From: an uncultured Saprospiraceae bacterium
GTDB taxonomy: Bacteria > Bacteroidota > Bacteroidia > Chitinophagales > Saprospiraceae
NCBI GenBank assembly: GCA_937959275.1
Contig: CALGLU010000022.1
Span: 1-64,000 of the forward strand
Reading direction: 5' to 3'
DNA length: 64,000 bases
The translations under genes were made by a program, and so were the position numbers. Numbering within the stretch: the first letter of the stretch is position 1; every line of letters begins with the position of its first letter. The notes beneath the pieces are model-generated. The model made no database searches, had not been told where the DNA came from, and saw only the letters and a list, made by a program, of their open reading frames with translations. Below are positions 56,326 to 64,000 of the stretch, in pieces.

Positions 56326-57081
56326 TTAATATAAGCCATTAAACGCTGCCATCCACGCATCTGCCATCAATGCCCCTCCTGCTAAAGACGGATGCACCCC
56401 ATCAGGACACCAATGCTTTGCACCACCCACCTTTGCCGCTTCCTCAAAAATCGAATGATAGGGAATAAACGCTGCCCCAAATTGATCCGCCACGGCTTTA
56501 GATGCATATCGATACTCATCAAAGGTCCCATCAAAAAAGGCCGACACTGCTCGCCCACCTTTCACCGCAAATGGCTCGCCTATAATCATTTTGATGTTAG
56601 GGTTTGCTGTCTTCGTTTGCTCTAGCAAGGCAATCAAATCATTTTTATACACATCAACTGTACCTTCATAAGCATGCGTCAAAGTATGCCAAAAGTCATT
56701 CACACCAATCATCAAACTCAGCACATCAGGTTCTAGATGAAGACAATCTTCATCCCATCGATCTCTCAATTGAAAGACTTTATGCCCACTAATGCCTCGA
56801 TTATAAATCTTCATCCCTTTTCCTGCATGCTCCTTCAGTAGCTGCCCGACCAGCATATTCACATAACCACCGCCCATACCTCCTGAATCATTCGCGTAGT
56901 AGCGACCACGGTTACGTCCACCATCCGTAATTGAATCTCCTTGAAATAATATAGTCATCCCATCAGGCATTGTTTGTGGAGCAATCGCTGCGGTACTTAA
57001 GGCTGCAGTCGTTGATTTAGCACTTGCACAAGAACCCAGCCCAGCTGCTGCGCCCACAGAAAGAAAATGACGTCTCTTCAT
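56326..57081 (-). CDS. SGNH/GDSL hydrolase with Tat-type lipoprotein signal
   Basis: The 251-residue protein has KRRHFLSVGAAAGLGSC, a twin-arginine signal with a lipobox-like Cys17. The SGNH hydrolase blocks are ILFQGDSITDGG (Ser about 50), GGGYVNML with Gly, MIGVNDFWH with Asn, and DGVHPS with the Asp/His pair near residue 230. It is an esterase or acetylesterase, probably exported folded. Bacteroidota members often deacetylate polysaccharides. The substrate is not visible here. Confidence 0.88.
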   Translation of the reverse strand: MKRRHFLSVGAAAGLGSCASAKSTTAALSTAAIAPQTMPDGMTILFQGDSITDGGRNRGRYYANDSGGMGGGYVNMLVGQLLKEHAGKGMKIYNRGISGHKVFQLRDRWDEDCLHLEPDVLSLMIGVNDFWHTLTHAYEGTVDVYKNDLIALLEQTKTANPNIKMIIGEPFAVKGGRAVSAFFDGTFDEYRYASKAVADQFGAAFIPYHSIFEEAAKVGGAKHWCPDGVHPSLAGGALMADAWMAAFNGLY

Positions 57082-57176
57082 GATATTGAGTTTTAGTGTC
57101 CTAATATAGTTATACCTAATGGATTTTAGTTTGTCAGGTAAGATTAAGACAGGAAATTGAACAGGTCAAGGCAAAA

Positions 57177-57250
57177 AAACGTAGGCATAGCAGTCTATGT
57201 CGAGGTATATTATCAACGAGCTGCATGACAGCGGTGTAGAACATTTTGCA
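57177..57250 (+). repeat. intergenic element around the CATAGCAGTCTATG hairpin
   Basis: CATAG and CTATG (57188-57201) form a five-base hairpin within AACGTAGG...GTCGAGG. Similar text recurs between Bacteroidota genes to my knowledge. The surrounding 535 bases (57082-57616) hold no credible gene. Confidence 0.35.
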
Positions 57251-57315
57251 GTTTGGGCCATCAACATCTAATGTACATTTCTGCCTATGCCATATTTCTT
57301 CTCCTTTGAAGGGAA

Positions 57316-57421
57316 AACCACCTCGTCATCCGACCGGTTAGCGGCCGCCACTCCTTCGCAGGAGGAGAATTCTCCTCCTGCGAAGGAGTGGCTCCGCATG
57401 TAATGCGGAGACGAGGTGGTT
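57316..57421. repeat. large nested palindrome (MITE- or REP-like)
   Basis: The core is a perfect 22-bp inverted repeat with no loop, CCACTCCTTCGCAGGAGGAG plus AA (57348-57369) and its complement (57370-57391), centred on GAATTC. Next to it, CTCCGCAT (57392-57399) pairs with ATGCGGAG (57403-57410). Outer arms AACCACCTCGTC (57316-57327) and GACGAGGTGGTT (57410-57421) close the structure. It is GC-richer than its surroundings. Confidence 0.9.
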
Positions 57422-57616
57422 CCTCCCTCAATGAGTGTCCCTTATTTATTGCCAGAACCAAGCGGTTTTCCTGTTTTGGAAGACTGCTCATACTTTTTAT
57501 AATAACAAAGTTGATATATCCAAATACAAAGAGTACACTATCTTCTACACACCTATGCCTTAAGCAACGAGGTTTCGCTACTGTTTTCTTACATTTGGTT
57601 TCGAATCGATCAACAT

Positions 57617-58786
57617 ATGTATCCAGATTTATCTTATTTTCTCCACGACCTTATCGGAACCGATCCAGACAACTGGACCAGTGTTTTCAAAACATTTGGT
57701 CTGTTTTTAGGCGCATCCATCTTTTCTGGCGCCGTCATCTTATTTAAAGAATTTAAGCGTAAAGAAGGTGAAGGCTATCTAACGCCTAAAACAGTGGATG
57801 TCAAATCGAACAAACGAAAAATTTGGACGGATATCATCATGAATAGCTTGATTGGTGGTTTTTTCGCTTTTAAGCTGCCTTTTATCATTTCTAACTTTGA
57901 AGCCTTTAAAGAGGATGCTGCAGGGATGGTGTTCTCCTCTAAAGGAAATGCATTGATTGGTGTGCTTGGCCTGATTGGCTTATTTGCCTTGCATTATTGG
58001 CAAAGCAAAAAAGTCTTGTCTAGTCCAGATACACAATCATCTAAAGTCGTCTATCCTCACCAGCGGGTTACAGATATGGCCTTTATCGCAGCCCTATTTG
58101 GGGTCGCAGGTGCGCGCCTCTTTTCGATTTTAGAAAATCTAGATGCCTTTTGGGCGGATCCGCTTGGTCAGTTGTTTTCGGGTAGTGGCTTGACAATTTA
58201 TGGTGGCTTGATTGTGGCATTAGCTGCACTTTTATATTACACCCGCAAAGCTGGCATTCCTTGGTTACACTTTTTAGATGCAATTGCACTAGCATATATT
58301 TTTGGGTATGCCGTCGGGCGAATGGGCTGTCATTTTTCTGGAGATGGGGATTGGGGGATTGCAGCGGCAGCGCAGCCAGGTTGGTGGTTTTTTCCTGATT
58401 GGTTGTGGGCCTATGAGTATCCGCATAATGTGGCAGATTTTTACCAGCGCGGGCCAAAGCTTGAAGGCTGCGAATGGAAATATTGCACCTATCTAGATCC
58501 AAAAGTATATCCGACGTCTGTCTGGGAGACCATGGCAAATCTGTCCGTCTTTGGCATCCTCTGGGCTTTTCGCAAACGCATGAAAATTGCTGGTGTTATC
58601 ACTGGCATCTATCTCATCTGGAATGGGATGCAGCGCTGGTGGATTGAAACTATCCGTGTGAATGACAAGTATGATTATATGGGCTTGGATTGGTCGCAAG
58701 CGCAGTTTATAGCGATCGGCTGGATATTAGTAGGCATCATGCTGCTCACCTATTTGTTGTTTATTCGAAAAGCTAAAACAGCTTAA
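57617..58786 (+). CDS. lgt: prolipoprotein diacylglyceryl transferase (Lgt)
   Basis: Lgt attaches diacylglycerol from phosphatidylglycerol to the lipobox cysteine of prelipoproteins in the inner membrane. The 389-residue protein is longer than E. coli Lgt. It has seven or so membrane helices, FGVAGARLFSILEN, GLTIYGGLI, and the signature YAVGRMGCHFSGDGDWG around residue 230 with the essential Arg and Asn/Ser positions, plus YPTSVWETM. The loop between helices around 250-290 (PEYPHNVADFYQRG-like) is an insertion typical of Bacteroidota. Its stop is six bases from the convergent DUF885 stop. Confidence 0.88.
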   Translation: MYPDLSYFLHDLIGTDPDNWTSVFKTFGLFLGASIFSGAVILFKEFKRKEGEGYLTPKTVDVKSNKRKIWTDIIMNSLIGGFFAFKLPFIISNFEAFKEDAAGMVFSSKGNALIGVLGLIGLFALHYWQSKKVLSSPDTQSSKVVYPHQRVTDMAFIAALFGVAGARLFSILENLDAFWADPLGQLFSGSGLTIYGGLIVALAALLYYTRKAGIPWLHFLDAIALAYIFGYAVGRMGCHFSGDGDWGIAAAAQPGWWFFPDWLWAYEYPHNVADFYQRGPKLEGCEWKYCTYLDPKVYPTSVWETMANLSVFGILWAFRKRMKIAGVITGIYLIWNGMQRWWIETIRVNDKYDYMGLDWSQAQFIAIGWILVGIMLLTYLLFIRKAKTA

Positions 58787-58792
58787 ACGCCA

Positions 58793-60511
58793 TCACTTTT
58801 TTTGATGCTCAATAAAGAGATCAATTACGCTTTCAAGACTAGCTAAGGGTATAGATCCATTCTCTAATACCGTATCGTGAAAAGCTCTAATGTCAAACTG
58901 ATCGCCCAGTGCTTGCTCAACCTTTTTGCGAAGTGCTCGGATTTTAAGCTCACCCATTTTATAGGATACTGCCTGACCTGGCCAACCGATATAGCGATCG
59001 ATTTCCGTATTCACTTCATGCATGGACAACGCTGTATTGGAAGCCATAAACTCAACTGCCTGATCACGAGTCCAGCCCAAATAGTGCATACCTGGATCAA
59101 CCACTAAGCGACACGCTCGCCACATCTCATAAGTCAAGGCTCCAAACTCTTCATAAGGCGTCTTGTACATGCCAGCTTCCTTTCCCAAATATTCTGAATA
59201 CAAACCCCACCCTTCTCCAAATGCGGAAATATATGTTTTACGAAATGCTGGTAAGTCTTGTAGTTCTGCCGCCAACATGATTTGCAGATGATGGCCTGGT
59301 ACGCCTTCATGGAGTGACAAAGCTGGCAAAACATAATACGGCCTACTTTCCAATTTATAGGTGTTGACCCAATATTGCCCAGCGCGGTTATCCTTGTACG
59401 AGCCAGGTGAATATCTGCCTCCCGTATAATTAGGAGCTAAGGCATCTGGTACAGGTTTTACAGTCAAGGGCATCCGCGGCAATTTGCCAAAATACTTAGG
59501 CAGCTCACCTTCCATCTCCTTCGTAATCCAGGCTGCTCGATTGAGTAATTCTCTTCCTGATTTTGGATAAAACTGGGGATCTGTTCTCAGAAACACTAAA
59601 AAGTCTGCAAAGCTCCCATCGAATTTAAGTGCAGTTATAATGTCTTCCATCTCAGATTTAATGCGCGCCACTTCTGACATACCGGTATCAAAGACTTCTT
59701 GTGGAGAAATGTCAAAGGTGGTGAAATAGCGGACGCGCTGCTCATAATATGATTTACCCGATGTCATTTGTGAGGCACCTATTTTTTCTGGAGCTTTTGC
59801 CAAATAGTCATCATTTAAATATTGACGTAAGTTCTTATAAGCTGGTATTACCTCGTTTTCAATAATTGGTCTAACAACTTCTTTAAACTCATCATCGACA
59901 GATGTCATAAAAAACTGCTCCTCAATCGGTGTATCCAATAGATGATCTATCAATTGTATGCAATTCTCAACGATTTTACGCGGCGAGCTTTTTCCATTCA
60001 GCTGCCCTTCTTTCATGTTTTCAATCCGAGTCGTAAAATAGCTAGGTAAAGCACTCATCTTGTTAAGATATGTCTCTACGTCCTTAGCAGAATCAATAAA
60101 TCGACCTTGTACGCCATAGATCACGCCTGCTAAAAATCCTCCCTCAGCATTTAGTGGAAACAGATGAGTCTCATATTCTAAACCATATTTCCAGTCTTCT
60201 AAAATCAGTGTCAGCATTTGTTGATTAATCAATTCACTGATATCAGCATCTGATAACTCAATCGAATTAAGTCTTGATAATAATTGAGTAACACCAGCCA
60301 ATTCTTTATCGTTTCTTGCTTCGCTCAAGTCGGGCCAAGGCGATTCTTTAGTATTTAAATCCTCTTGAAAAGCTTCATAATCTGTTATAATTTGATCAAT
60401 CGATTCAGATTGGATGATCGGTGTACTTGGGGCAGGCATGTCCACGATCTGCTTTGTCGTGCTACAAGAAAAGCAACAGAATAGGACAAAAATGTATAGA
60501 GAGTTTTTCAT
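58793..60511 (-). CDS. DUF885 family lipoprotein, putative zinc peptidase
   Basis: The 572-residue protein has a lipobox CFSCST (Cys about 16). The DUF885 signature SLHEGVPGHHLQIMLAAE lies at about residues 395-412 and is preceded by PNYTGGRYSPGSYKDNRAGQYWVNTY (given as its course) and followed by FGEGWGLYSEYLGKEAG. HExxxH-like and downstream Glu residues suggest a thermolysin-like zinc peptidase fold. The family is common in Bacteroidota and myxobacteria. The substrate is unknown; it may process peptides in the periplasm. Confidence 0.88.
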   Translation of the reverse strand: MKNSLYIFVLFCCFSCSTTKQIVDMPAPSTPIIQSESIDQIITDYEAFQEDLNTKESPWPDLSEARNDKELAGVTQLLSRLNSIELSDADISELINQQMLTLILEDWKYGLEYETHLFPLNAEGGFLAGVIYGVQGRFIDSAKDVETYLNKMSALPSYFTTRIENMKEGQLNGKSSPRKIVENCIQLIDHLLDTPIEEQFFMTSVDDEFKEVVRPIIENEVIPAYKNLRQYLNDDYLAKAPEKIGASQMTSGKSYYEQRVRYFTTFDISPQEVFDTGMSEVARIKSEMEDIITALKFDGSFADFLVFLRTDPQFYPKSGRELLNRAAWITKEMEGELPKYFGKLPRMPLTVKPVPDALAPNYTGGRYSPGSYKDNRAGQYWVNTYKLESRPYYVLPALSLHEGVPGHHLQIMLAAELQDLPAFRKTYISAFGEGWGLYSEYLGKEAGMYKTPYEEFGALTYEMWRACRLVVDPGMHYLGWTRDQAVEFMASNTALSMHEVNTEIDRYIGWPGQAVSYKMGELKIRALRKKVEQALGDQFDIRAFHDTVLENGSIPLASLESVIDLFIEHQKK

Positions 60512-61144
60512 TGGAATGTGTATTCGCTTATGTCTAAGGTAGAACTTTTGCTCTTGACAAAATAAGGATATGGGAGGTTTTCAAATAACTCACGCACTCG
60601 TGTGTGTATTTCAAGTTGCACTTTTTACAAGTAAATTATGTAATTGCCTTCTCGCGCCCTAACCCTAAAGGGAATTCCTCCCAGTTAAATTTATAACATA
60701 ACTCAGCATTTGTCTTCTTTTTGGGATTAAGAGTGCAGTTGAGCTTAGAATTATTAAGATTTAAGTTAGTGTGCAATTTGAAATACACTCCGCCCTCGTT
60801 GGACTTCGATCCAGTGAGATTTATTATGTATTAGTGCCGATGATTAGTAAACCAAAGTTAGCAGTTCCCTTTAAAAGCAGGTTCGAGGTTTCACGCCAAT
60901 ATCAATAAGATTATGTTCCAATCTTATTCATCCTAAGTTAAATTACTTCAGACTTTAATCTATTGAAATAAACAATTAATTCTTTTGATTTTGTGTAATT
61001 CTTGACTGTCTGACGTCTTATCAGCACCCAATGGATCTGTAATGTTTTGACCATTGTTGTCCAGTAAAAGAAATACTCGCACACCATAATGATAAATTAT
61101 TGCATCTATTATTCAGTATCTTAGTTATATCTAAAAGCAACACT
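60512..61144 (+). other. intergenic region, 633 bases, orphan hairpin
   Basis: No coding frame is convincing. A perfect 9-bp hairpin (AATAAGATT 60904-60912, AATCTTATT 60920-60928, loop ATGTTCC) lies in the middle. The region separates two divergent genes. Confidence 0.5.
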
Positions 61145-62698
61145 ATGAAAAATCTATTGCTATTCACTCTGCTCATCATCCCTTCATTTGTATTCTGTCA
61201 GCAGGCAGAAGGTTTTGTATCAGTGGCAGAAGAAATGCCACGATTCCCAGGATGTGAAGATAGTGACGACAGTGTGGAATCTAAACGAAAATGTTCCAAT
61301 CAAAAATTACTAGAGTATGTCTATAAAAACATTACATACCCTGCACTAGCTAAGAAAAATAAGGTGCAAGGTACAGTGGTTATTCAATTCACAATCGATG
61401 AAGAAGGTTCGATGCACGATACTAAAATTGCAAGAGATATTGGCGGTGGTTGTGGAGAAGCTGCATTACATGTGGTCAATAGTATGAAGGACTTAACGCG
61501 TATGGATACCATCACCACTTTTAATGAAAAGACATATGTGGAAACAATTAAAGTTGTCAAAACCAATTTAAAATGGCGACCTGGATTTCAAAGAGGCAAA
61601 GCTGTAAAAGTCCTATACACTCTACCCGTAAAATTTAAGTTGGAAAATGATGAGAGTGATTCCATCTCTGATGATAACACCTCAGCAAAAGACAACTCTA
61701 AACCATGGACAATATTTCCACCAGAATATGGATCATTCCAAATATATAAAGACCAAGTGCTGATTCCTGAACAGGTCAAAATCGCCTATCAAGTCGAGCC
61801 AGTCGAGAGCAGTAAAGTTGTTGGTCCGATCATTCCCTTTGGAAACACAATGCACCCATTGTTAAAACAAATGGGTACTCATAATGGCATTGATTTTAGA
61901 GCAGTGCCTGGTGTCTCTGTCATGGCCACAGCTGATGGTGTTGTCTCTACCCTGAGCCTTAATCATGAGAAATATGGTCAATACATAAAGATCAAGCACA
62001 ATGATAAGACTCAGAGTCTCTATGCTCACATGTCTTCCCTTAACGTAGTCGAAGGTCAGCAAGTCAAAGCAGGACAGCAAATTGGTGCCATAGGAATGAG
62101 TGGTCGGGCAACGTACCCACACTTACATTATGAGGTACTTGTCGAGCGACAGACGGTAGATCCACAACTTAACAAACTTGATAGGATTAATGCGTCTGAG
62201 CCTATGCATCAAAGCATATCACTCGAGTCTGAGAGAAAACCTCTATTTGTCATCGATGGTGTCATCCAAGATGAGCACTTTATTTCAGATCACTTAAATT
62301 CAGATGATATCGCAGAAATACATGTATTAAAGGACGAGAAAGCAATTGAAAAATATGGTGATATCGCTGCAAATGGTGTTGTAGAAATACAGTTGAAAGC
62401 TTCTGCCCAGAAGAAGGGCACAGAAGCCATAGATCTGCAGTTCACACTAGAGCAGAATTACCCTAACCCCGTATTAGATCAAACGACTATTTCATTTTAT
62501 TTGCCGAGCGACGCCGCTGCAAGCTTGTTGTTTTACAATAATGCTGGTGAATTTGTACACAGCATCAATCAAGGATTTACTAAAGGTCCCAACGAAGTAA
62601 CTCTTTCTTCATCCGACTTAAAGGGAGCAGGTCTGATCTATTATTTCTTAATACAAGGTCAGCTAACAGAGGTTAAGAAAATGATTGTGGCTCAGTAA
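61145..62698 (+). CDS. TonB_C - M23 peptidase - plug-like - T9SS sorting fusion protein
   Basis: The protein (517 residues from ATG 61145) has a signal peptide ending near VFCQ. Domains in order: TonB C-terminal-like (about 60-165; YPALAKKNKVQGTVVIQFTIDEEGS as its course); M23/LytM peptidase (about 235-345; HNGIDFRA, YAHMSSL, YPHLHYEV, all zinc ligands present); a short TonB-receptor-plug-like segment (about 360-415; PLFVIDGVIQDE, IAEIHVLKDEKAIEKYG); and a T9SS sorting domain (about 430-517; NYPNPVLDQTTI to the C-terminus). The TTG at 61100 is rejected because the signal peptide starts at 61145. The combination suggests a surface peptidoglycan hydrolase with TonB-related partner interactions. 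Confidence 0.85.
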   Translation: MKNLLLFTLLIIPSFVFCQQAEGFVSVAEEMPRFPGCEDSDDSVESKRKCSNQKLLEYVYKNITYPALAKKNKVQGTVVIQFTIDEEGSMHDTKIARDIGGGCGEAALHVVNSMKDLTRMDTITTFNEKTYVETIKVVKTNLKWRPGFQRGKAVKVLYTLPVKFKLENDESDSISDDNTSAKDNSKPWTIFPPEYGSFQIYKDQVLIPEQVKIAYQVEPVESSKVVGPIIPFGNTMHPLLKQMGTHNGIDFRAVPGVSVMATADGVVSTLSLNHEKYGQYIKIKHNDKTQSLYAHMSSLNVVEGQQVKAGQQIGAIGMSGRATYPHLHYEVLVERQTVDPQLNKLDRINASEPMHQSISLESERKPLFVIDGVIQDEHFISDHLNSDDIAEIHVLKDEKAIEKYGDIAANGVVEIQLKASAQKKGTEAIDLQFTLEQNYPNPVLDQTTISFYLPSDAAASLLFYNNAGEFVHSINQGFTKGPNEVTLSSSDLKGAGLIYYFLIQGQLTEVKKMIVAQ

Positions 62699-62754
62699 TA
62701 CAGATTCAAGTAAAAGTATAGGATATACGATGGTTTTAACCTCGCATTAATTCA

Positions 62755-62923
62755 GGTGCAGCGCACCATAATGTCTATAGGTGCAACGCACCGTCATGTT
62801 TTCGAAGAAAATAAAGCAATTTATCCCCCAATGCAGACGGCGCGCCCAGATATACGAGGTTTTCAAGCTCGTATTTATATGATTACCATTCAATCGTATT
62901 AATCTGAAGTTGAAAACTTCAGA
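62755..62923 (+). repeat. cluster of four small hairpins
   Basis: GGTGC AGC GCACC (62755-62767), GGTGC AAC GCACC (62780-62792), ATACGAG/CTCGTAT (62852-62858 and 62868-62874) and TCTGAAGTT GAA AACTTCAGA (62903-62923). Each is a perfect dyad. The first two are near-identical, 25 bases apart. They lie between the fusion peptidase gene and pheS. Confidence 0.8.
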
Positions 62924-62983
62924 TATCCAATACCTGAGGCGAGTCTCCTTGCAAAAAACAAATTAAGCTAAAGAATTCAGCCC

Positions 62984-63004
62984 ACTCAACATTCAACACT
63001 CAAC
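62984..63004 (+). repeat. short heptamer array ACTCAAC/ATTCAAC upstream of pheS
   Basis: There are three consecutive seven-base units (ACTCAAC, ATTCAAC, ACTCAAC). The length and the TCA core resemble the complement of the heptamers before pfaD. Confidence 0.6.
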
Positions 63005-63101
63005 CCCGCCATTCACTATGTTCACCGCGGGATCTCCGCTTCACTCCCACATTCAACATTGCGACCAAAGGGAGCATACCCTATCTTTCCAAATGAAACC
63101 G

Positions 63102-63109
63102 TATTTTTG
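63102..63109 (+). promoter_or_regulatory. candidate -7 box of the pheS promoter
   Basis: TATTTTTG fits TAnnTTTG and lies 26 bases before the pheS ATG. The -33 element is weak. Confidence 0.45.
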
Positions 63110-63135
63110 CACATTCAATCAGATGAGAGAGTTTT

Positions 63136-64000
63136 ATGGCAGATGCAATATTTCAAAAAGCAGAGGAGACGAAGCAGAAGATACTGGATACAGAGGTCAC
63201 GACAGCTGAGCAATTAGAAGCGTTTCGGATCCAATATTTGGGGACTAAAAACCAAATCAAACCGCTCTTTGCAGAAATGCGCAATATTCCTAATGAACGA
63301 AAGAAGGAATATGGGCAATTACTGAATGACGTCAAGCAAACGGCTGAGCAAAAGTTTGATTCCCTAAAAGCAGCCGTTGCTGGAGACGTGACCCAACAGA
63401 CTGTTGCTGATATAGATATGACTGCGCCACCTGGAGAGTTAATGGTTGGTTCGAGACATCCTGTGTCAATCGTTATGAACAGAATCATCAACATTTTCAC
63501 AAAAATCGGATTTACCGTTGCAGAAGATCGCGAAATAGAAGATGACTGGCATAATTTCACAGCGATGAATACGCCAGAGGATCATCCCGCGCGCGATATG
63601 CAAGACACCTTTTACTTAAAGGACTCAACAACTCATTTGCTTCGAACCCACACCTCGTCTGTGCAGGCAAGAGTCATGACAAGCCAAAAGCCTCCCATAC
63701 GAATCATCGCTCCTGGCAGAGTGTATCGAAATGAAACCATCTCGGCCAGATCACACTGCCAGTTTCATCAGGTCGAAGGCTTGTATGTGGATGAGAAAGT
63801 CTCGTTTGCGGACATGAAGCAAACGCTGGATTATTTTGCTCGAGAGATGTATGGACCAGAAACAAAAATTAGACTGCGGCCAAGCTTTTTCCCTTTTACA
63901 GAACCGAGTGCAGAGATGGATGTATGGATGGGGACTAAAACAGAAGAAGCAAAAAAACTAACAAAAGGAACGGGTTGGCTAGAAGTGCTTGGTTGTGGTA
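63136..64000 (+). CDS. pheS: phenylalanyl-tRNA synthetase alpha subunit (5' part)
   Basis: PheS forms the catalytic subunit of the (alpha-beta)2 phenylalanine-tRNA ligase. The first 288 codons are in the window and the gene runs off the right edge; full length is usually about 340. The N-terminal coiled coil (LEAFRIQYLGTKNQIKPLFAEM as its course) is followed by class II synthetase motif 2: HLLRTHTSSVQARVM, PPIRIIAPGRVYRNETISARSHCQFHQVEG (given as its course) and RPSFFPFTEPSAEMDV. The start is ATG 63136. Confidence 0.95.
   Translation, partial: MADAIFQKAEETKQKILDTEVTTAEQLEAFRIQYLGTKNQIKPLFAEMRNIPNERKKEYGQLLNDVKQTAEQKFDSLKAAVAGDVTQQTVADIDMTAPPGELMVGSRHPVSIVMNRIINIFTKIGFTVAEDREIEDDWHNFTAMNTPEDHPARDMQDTFYLKDSTTHLLRTHTSSVQARVMTSQKPPIRIIAPGRVYRNETISARSHCQFHQVEGLYVDEKVSFADMKQTLDYFAREMYGPETKIRLRPSFFPFTEPSAEMDVWMGTKTEEAKKLTKGTGWLEVLGCG

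Overview
The window comes from an AT-rich member of the Bacteroidota, most likely near the Saprospiraceae. The signs are gldE and gldD gliding genes, several secreted proteins with type IX secretion (T9SS) C-terminal sorting domains, MopE-like calcium-binding stretches, DUF2911, DUF885 and DUF3667 proteins, and TAnnTTTG-type -7 promoter boxes. The family-level placement is inference.

Layout. 1-3.1 kb: the 3' end (domains V and VI) of a group II intron, a secreted repeat protein, and small minus-strand genes of unknown function. 3.1-20.7 kb: a complete polyunsaturated fatty acid (PUFA) synthase locus. It has a divergent phosphopantetheinyl transferase (pfaE), a TetR regulator, pfaA (KS-MAT-4xACP), a KR-DH reading frame, a PfaB/PfaC fusion (KS-CLF-AT-DH-DH) and pfaD (enoyl reductase). 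20.8-25.4 kb: accessory and decaying DNA with a GxxExxY protein, a PHP phosphoesterase lipoprotein, a broken Tat oxidoreductase, a DUF2188 protein, an Xre/ImmA/PIN cassette with a stop inside the PIN gene, and a methyltransferase fragment. 25.6-42.6 kb: secreted and lipoprotein genes (T9SS proteins, DUF1080, metallophosphatase, sulfatase-YHYH, LRR protein), a GNAT-like/HigA toxin-antitoxin pair, and dispersed inverted repeats. 42.8-54.9 kb: housekeeping block secA, SPOR protein, rodA, tgt, lptF/G-type permease, ECF sigma factor, mutY, ssb, gldE, gldD. 55-64 kb: two peptidase-type lipoproteins, a GDSL hydrolase, an Lgt homologue, a TonB_C-M23-T9SS protein and the 5' part of pheS, separated by palindromic repeats.

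The most interesting point is the junction between pfaA and the KR-DH frame. The pfaA frame stops just after a run of ten A at 9344-9353. The -1 frame is open without a stop from that run through the whole KR-DH region, and that region has no ATG near its beginning. The two frames probably make one PfaA of about 2,419 residues by -1 ribosomal frameshifting or transcriptional slippage, unless the run is a mutation or a sequencing error. Simple repeats also sit before pfaC (AAAATC-type hexamers) and before pfaD (about 23 heptamers), so every junction of the PUFA operon downstream of pfaA carries a slippage-prone tract.
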